64,000 nucleotides of DNA. Origin: Megachile rotundata (taxonomy: Eukaryota; Arthropoda; Insecta; Hymenoptera; Megachilidae). A program made the translations under genes and the position numbers. The first letter of the stretch is position 1; each line of letters begins with the position of its first letter. The stretch spans positions 558,001 through 622,000 of the forward strand of contig NC_134993.1 in assembly GCF_050947335.1 (NCBI RefSeq), written 5' to 3'. Below the pieces are notes generated by a model. That model did no database searches. It was not told the origin of the DNA and was given only the letters and a program-made list of their open reading frames with translations. Of the stretch, positions 62,147 through 64,000 are shown one piece after another.

Positions 62147-64000
62147 GACGATCACACCATCACCATCACACAATCACGACCACACAATCACGATCACACA
62201 ATCACGATCACACAATCACGTTCACACAATCACAAACACACAGTCGCGATCACTCGATCACGATCACACAATCACGATCACACAGTCACTATCACAGAAT
62301 CACAATCACACAATCACAATATCACAATCGCAATCACACAATCACAATAACACAATCAGCCAATCACACAATCACACAATCACACAATCACGATCACACA
62401 ATCATGATCACACAATCACGATCACACAATCACGATCACACAATCACGATCACACAATCACCATCACACAATCACAATCACACAATCAAGGTCACACAAT
62501 GACGATCACACAATCACGATCACACGATCACAATCACACAATCACAAACACACAGTCGCGATCACACGATCACGATCACACGATCACGATCACACGATCG
62601 CGATCACACGATCACGATCACACGATCACGATCACACAATCACAATCACACAATCAATGTCACACAATGACGATCACACCATCACCATCACACAATCACG
62701 ACCACACAATCACGATCACACAATCACGATCGCACAATCACGATCACACAATCACAAACACACAGTCGCGATCACACGATCACGATCACACAATCACGAT
62801 CACACAGTCACGATCACACAATCACAATCACACAATCACGATCACACAATCACGTTCACACAATCACGAACACACAGTCGCGATCACTCGATCACGATCA
62901 CACAATCACGATCACACAGTCACGATCACACAATCACAATCACACAATCACAATGTCACAATCGCAATCACACAATCACAATAACACAATCAGACAATCA
63001 CACAATCACACAATCACACAATCACGATCACACAATCATGATCACACAATCACGATCACACAATCACGATCACACAATCACAATCACACAATGACGATCA
63101 CACCATCACCATTACACAATCACGACCACACAATCACGATCACACAATCACCATCGCACAATCACGATCACACAATCACGATCACACAATCACGATCACA
63201 CAATCACGATCACACAATCACAGTCACACAATCACAATCACACAATCACAACCACAATCACGATCACACAGTCACGATCACACCACCACGATCACACGAT
63301 CACGATCACACAATCACAATCACACAATCGTTATCACACAATCACGATCACACAATCACCATCCCACAATCACCATCACACAATCACCATCACATTATCA
63401 CAATCATACAATCACAATCACACAATCAAGGTCACACAATGACGATCACACAATCACCAGCATACAATCACGACCAGACAATCACGATCACACAATCACG
63501 TTCACACAATCACAAACACACAGTCGCGATCACACAATCACAATCCCACAATCACGATCACACAATCACGATCACACAATCACCATCACACAATCACCAT
63601 CACACAAACACAATCACACAATCAAGGTCACACAATGACGATCACACAATCACCATCATACAATCACGACCACACAATCACGATCACACAATCACGATCA
63701 CACAATCACGATCACACAATCACGTTCACACAATCACAAACCCACAATCGCGATCACACGATCACGATCACACAATCACGATCCCACAATCACGATCACA
63801 CAATCACCATCACACAATCACCATCACACAATCACAATCACACAATCAAGGTCACACAATGACGATCACACAATCACCATCATACAATCACGACCAGACA
63901 ATCACGATCACACAATCACGTTCACACAATCACAAACACACAGTCGCGACCACACAATCACAATCCCACAATCGCGATCACACGATCACGATCACACAAT

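Larger units (their letters stand above)
1..64000 (+). repeat. 14-bp tandem satellite array filling the window
   Basis: The sequence is a head-to-tail array of CACACAATCACGAT and close variants from the first to the last base. The commonest variant has CACAAT in place of CACGAT; others include CACCAT, CACTAT, CATGAT, CACGTT, CACACGAT, CACACAGT and CATACAAT. The unit splits into a 6-mer (CACRAT) and an 8-mer (CACACAAT), and pure runs of either are found. Each CACGAT copy carries one CpG and one GATC. Orientation never changes: no GT-rich stretch, which would mark an inversion, was seen. No stretch over about 20 bp departs from the pattern. What I infer: non-coding eukaryotic satellite DNA. Family name, species and chromosomal location cannot be read from the sequence. 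Confidence 0.97.
57017..64000 (+). repeat. 7,117-bp tandem unit, copy 2, cut by the window end
   Basis: 6,984 bp of the second copy are in the window. The junction reads ACAAAAACAATGACAC followed by the cassette start. Whether a third copy follows cannot be seen. Confidence 0.93.

Noticed and set aside
1..64000. CRISPR array
   Set aside because: The repeats are directly adjacent, without unique spacers, and far shorter than CRISPR repeats.
1..64000. Telomere repeat
   Set aside because: The G-rich strand has no GGG runs, the unit has many variants, and multi-kb higher-order duplications are unlike a telomerase product.
1..64000. G-quadruplex or triplex-forming DNA
   Set aside because: No run of three G was seen on either strand outside isolated places, and the strand is not homopurine or homopyrimidine.
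1..64000. Transposon, insertion sequence or viral copy within the array
   Set aside because: No terminal inverted repeats, no non-satellite stretch and no coding domain were found.
1..64000. tRNA, rRNA or other structured RNA gene
   Set aside because: The strong strand bias leaves almost no complementary segments that could pair, and no known RNA pattern is visible.

Overview
The whole 64 kb window is one uninterrupted tandem-repeat array. I see no gene, RNA gene, transposon, CRISPR array or unique sequence from base 1 to base 64000. The unit is 14 bp, CACACAATCACGAT on the + strand, with CACAAT replacing CACGAT in a large minority of copies. It is best read as a 6-mer (CACGAT or CACAAT) plus an 8-mer (CACACAAT). 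The array keeps one orientation throughout and no inverted block was seen. The + strand is very rich in A and C, with little T and very little G. Such an array suggests eukaryotic satellite DNA, perhaps pericentromeric or subtelomeric heterochromatin. Nothing in the window identifies the species, and an animal host is only a guess.

Many long open frames occur on the + strand only, the longest 1,057 codons at 31425-34598. They are arithmetic artefacts. Every T in the consensus is followed by C, so TAA, TAG and TGA cannot occur in any + frame. Because 14 is not divisible by 3, each frame reads the same 14-residue peptide HTITITQSRSHNHD in rotation. The - strand unit has a TGA that stops every frame each 42 bp. 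No coding sequence is annotated.

Above the 14-mer there is a second level of variant-marked modules (tens to hundreds of bp). One is a TCAAGGTCA...TGACG cassette seen about a hundred times. Others are an AAACACACAGTCGCGATC module and a module with four 8-mers in a row followed by CATGAT. The third level is multi-kb direct duplication. Layout: 1-1453 (copy at 10327-11790); 1454-4545 repeated at 5908-9013; 4546-5840 repeated at 9242-10536; 9327-13630 repeated at 14887-19170; mosaic 19170-25350; 25350-27600 (third copy of about 9583-11855); mosaic 27600-29520; overlapping 2.45 kb and 3.43 kb spaced duplications 29526-35290; a 5.69 kb tandem duplication 35290-40980 / 40982-46420; mosaic 46420-49900; and a nearly perfect 7,117-bp tandem duplication 49900-57016 / 57017 to the window end.

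The least expected structure is a parity rule. The T of the ATC motif stays on one coordinate parity and flips only at ten places: nine copies of a 13-bp unit and one 1-bp insertion. All other length changes are even, as expected for a string built from 6-mers and 8-mers. The spacings of the large duplications agree with this count. Block boundaries are by eye and uncertain by roughly 10-40 bp.
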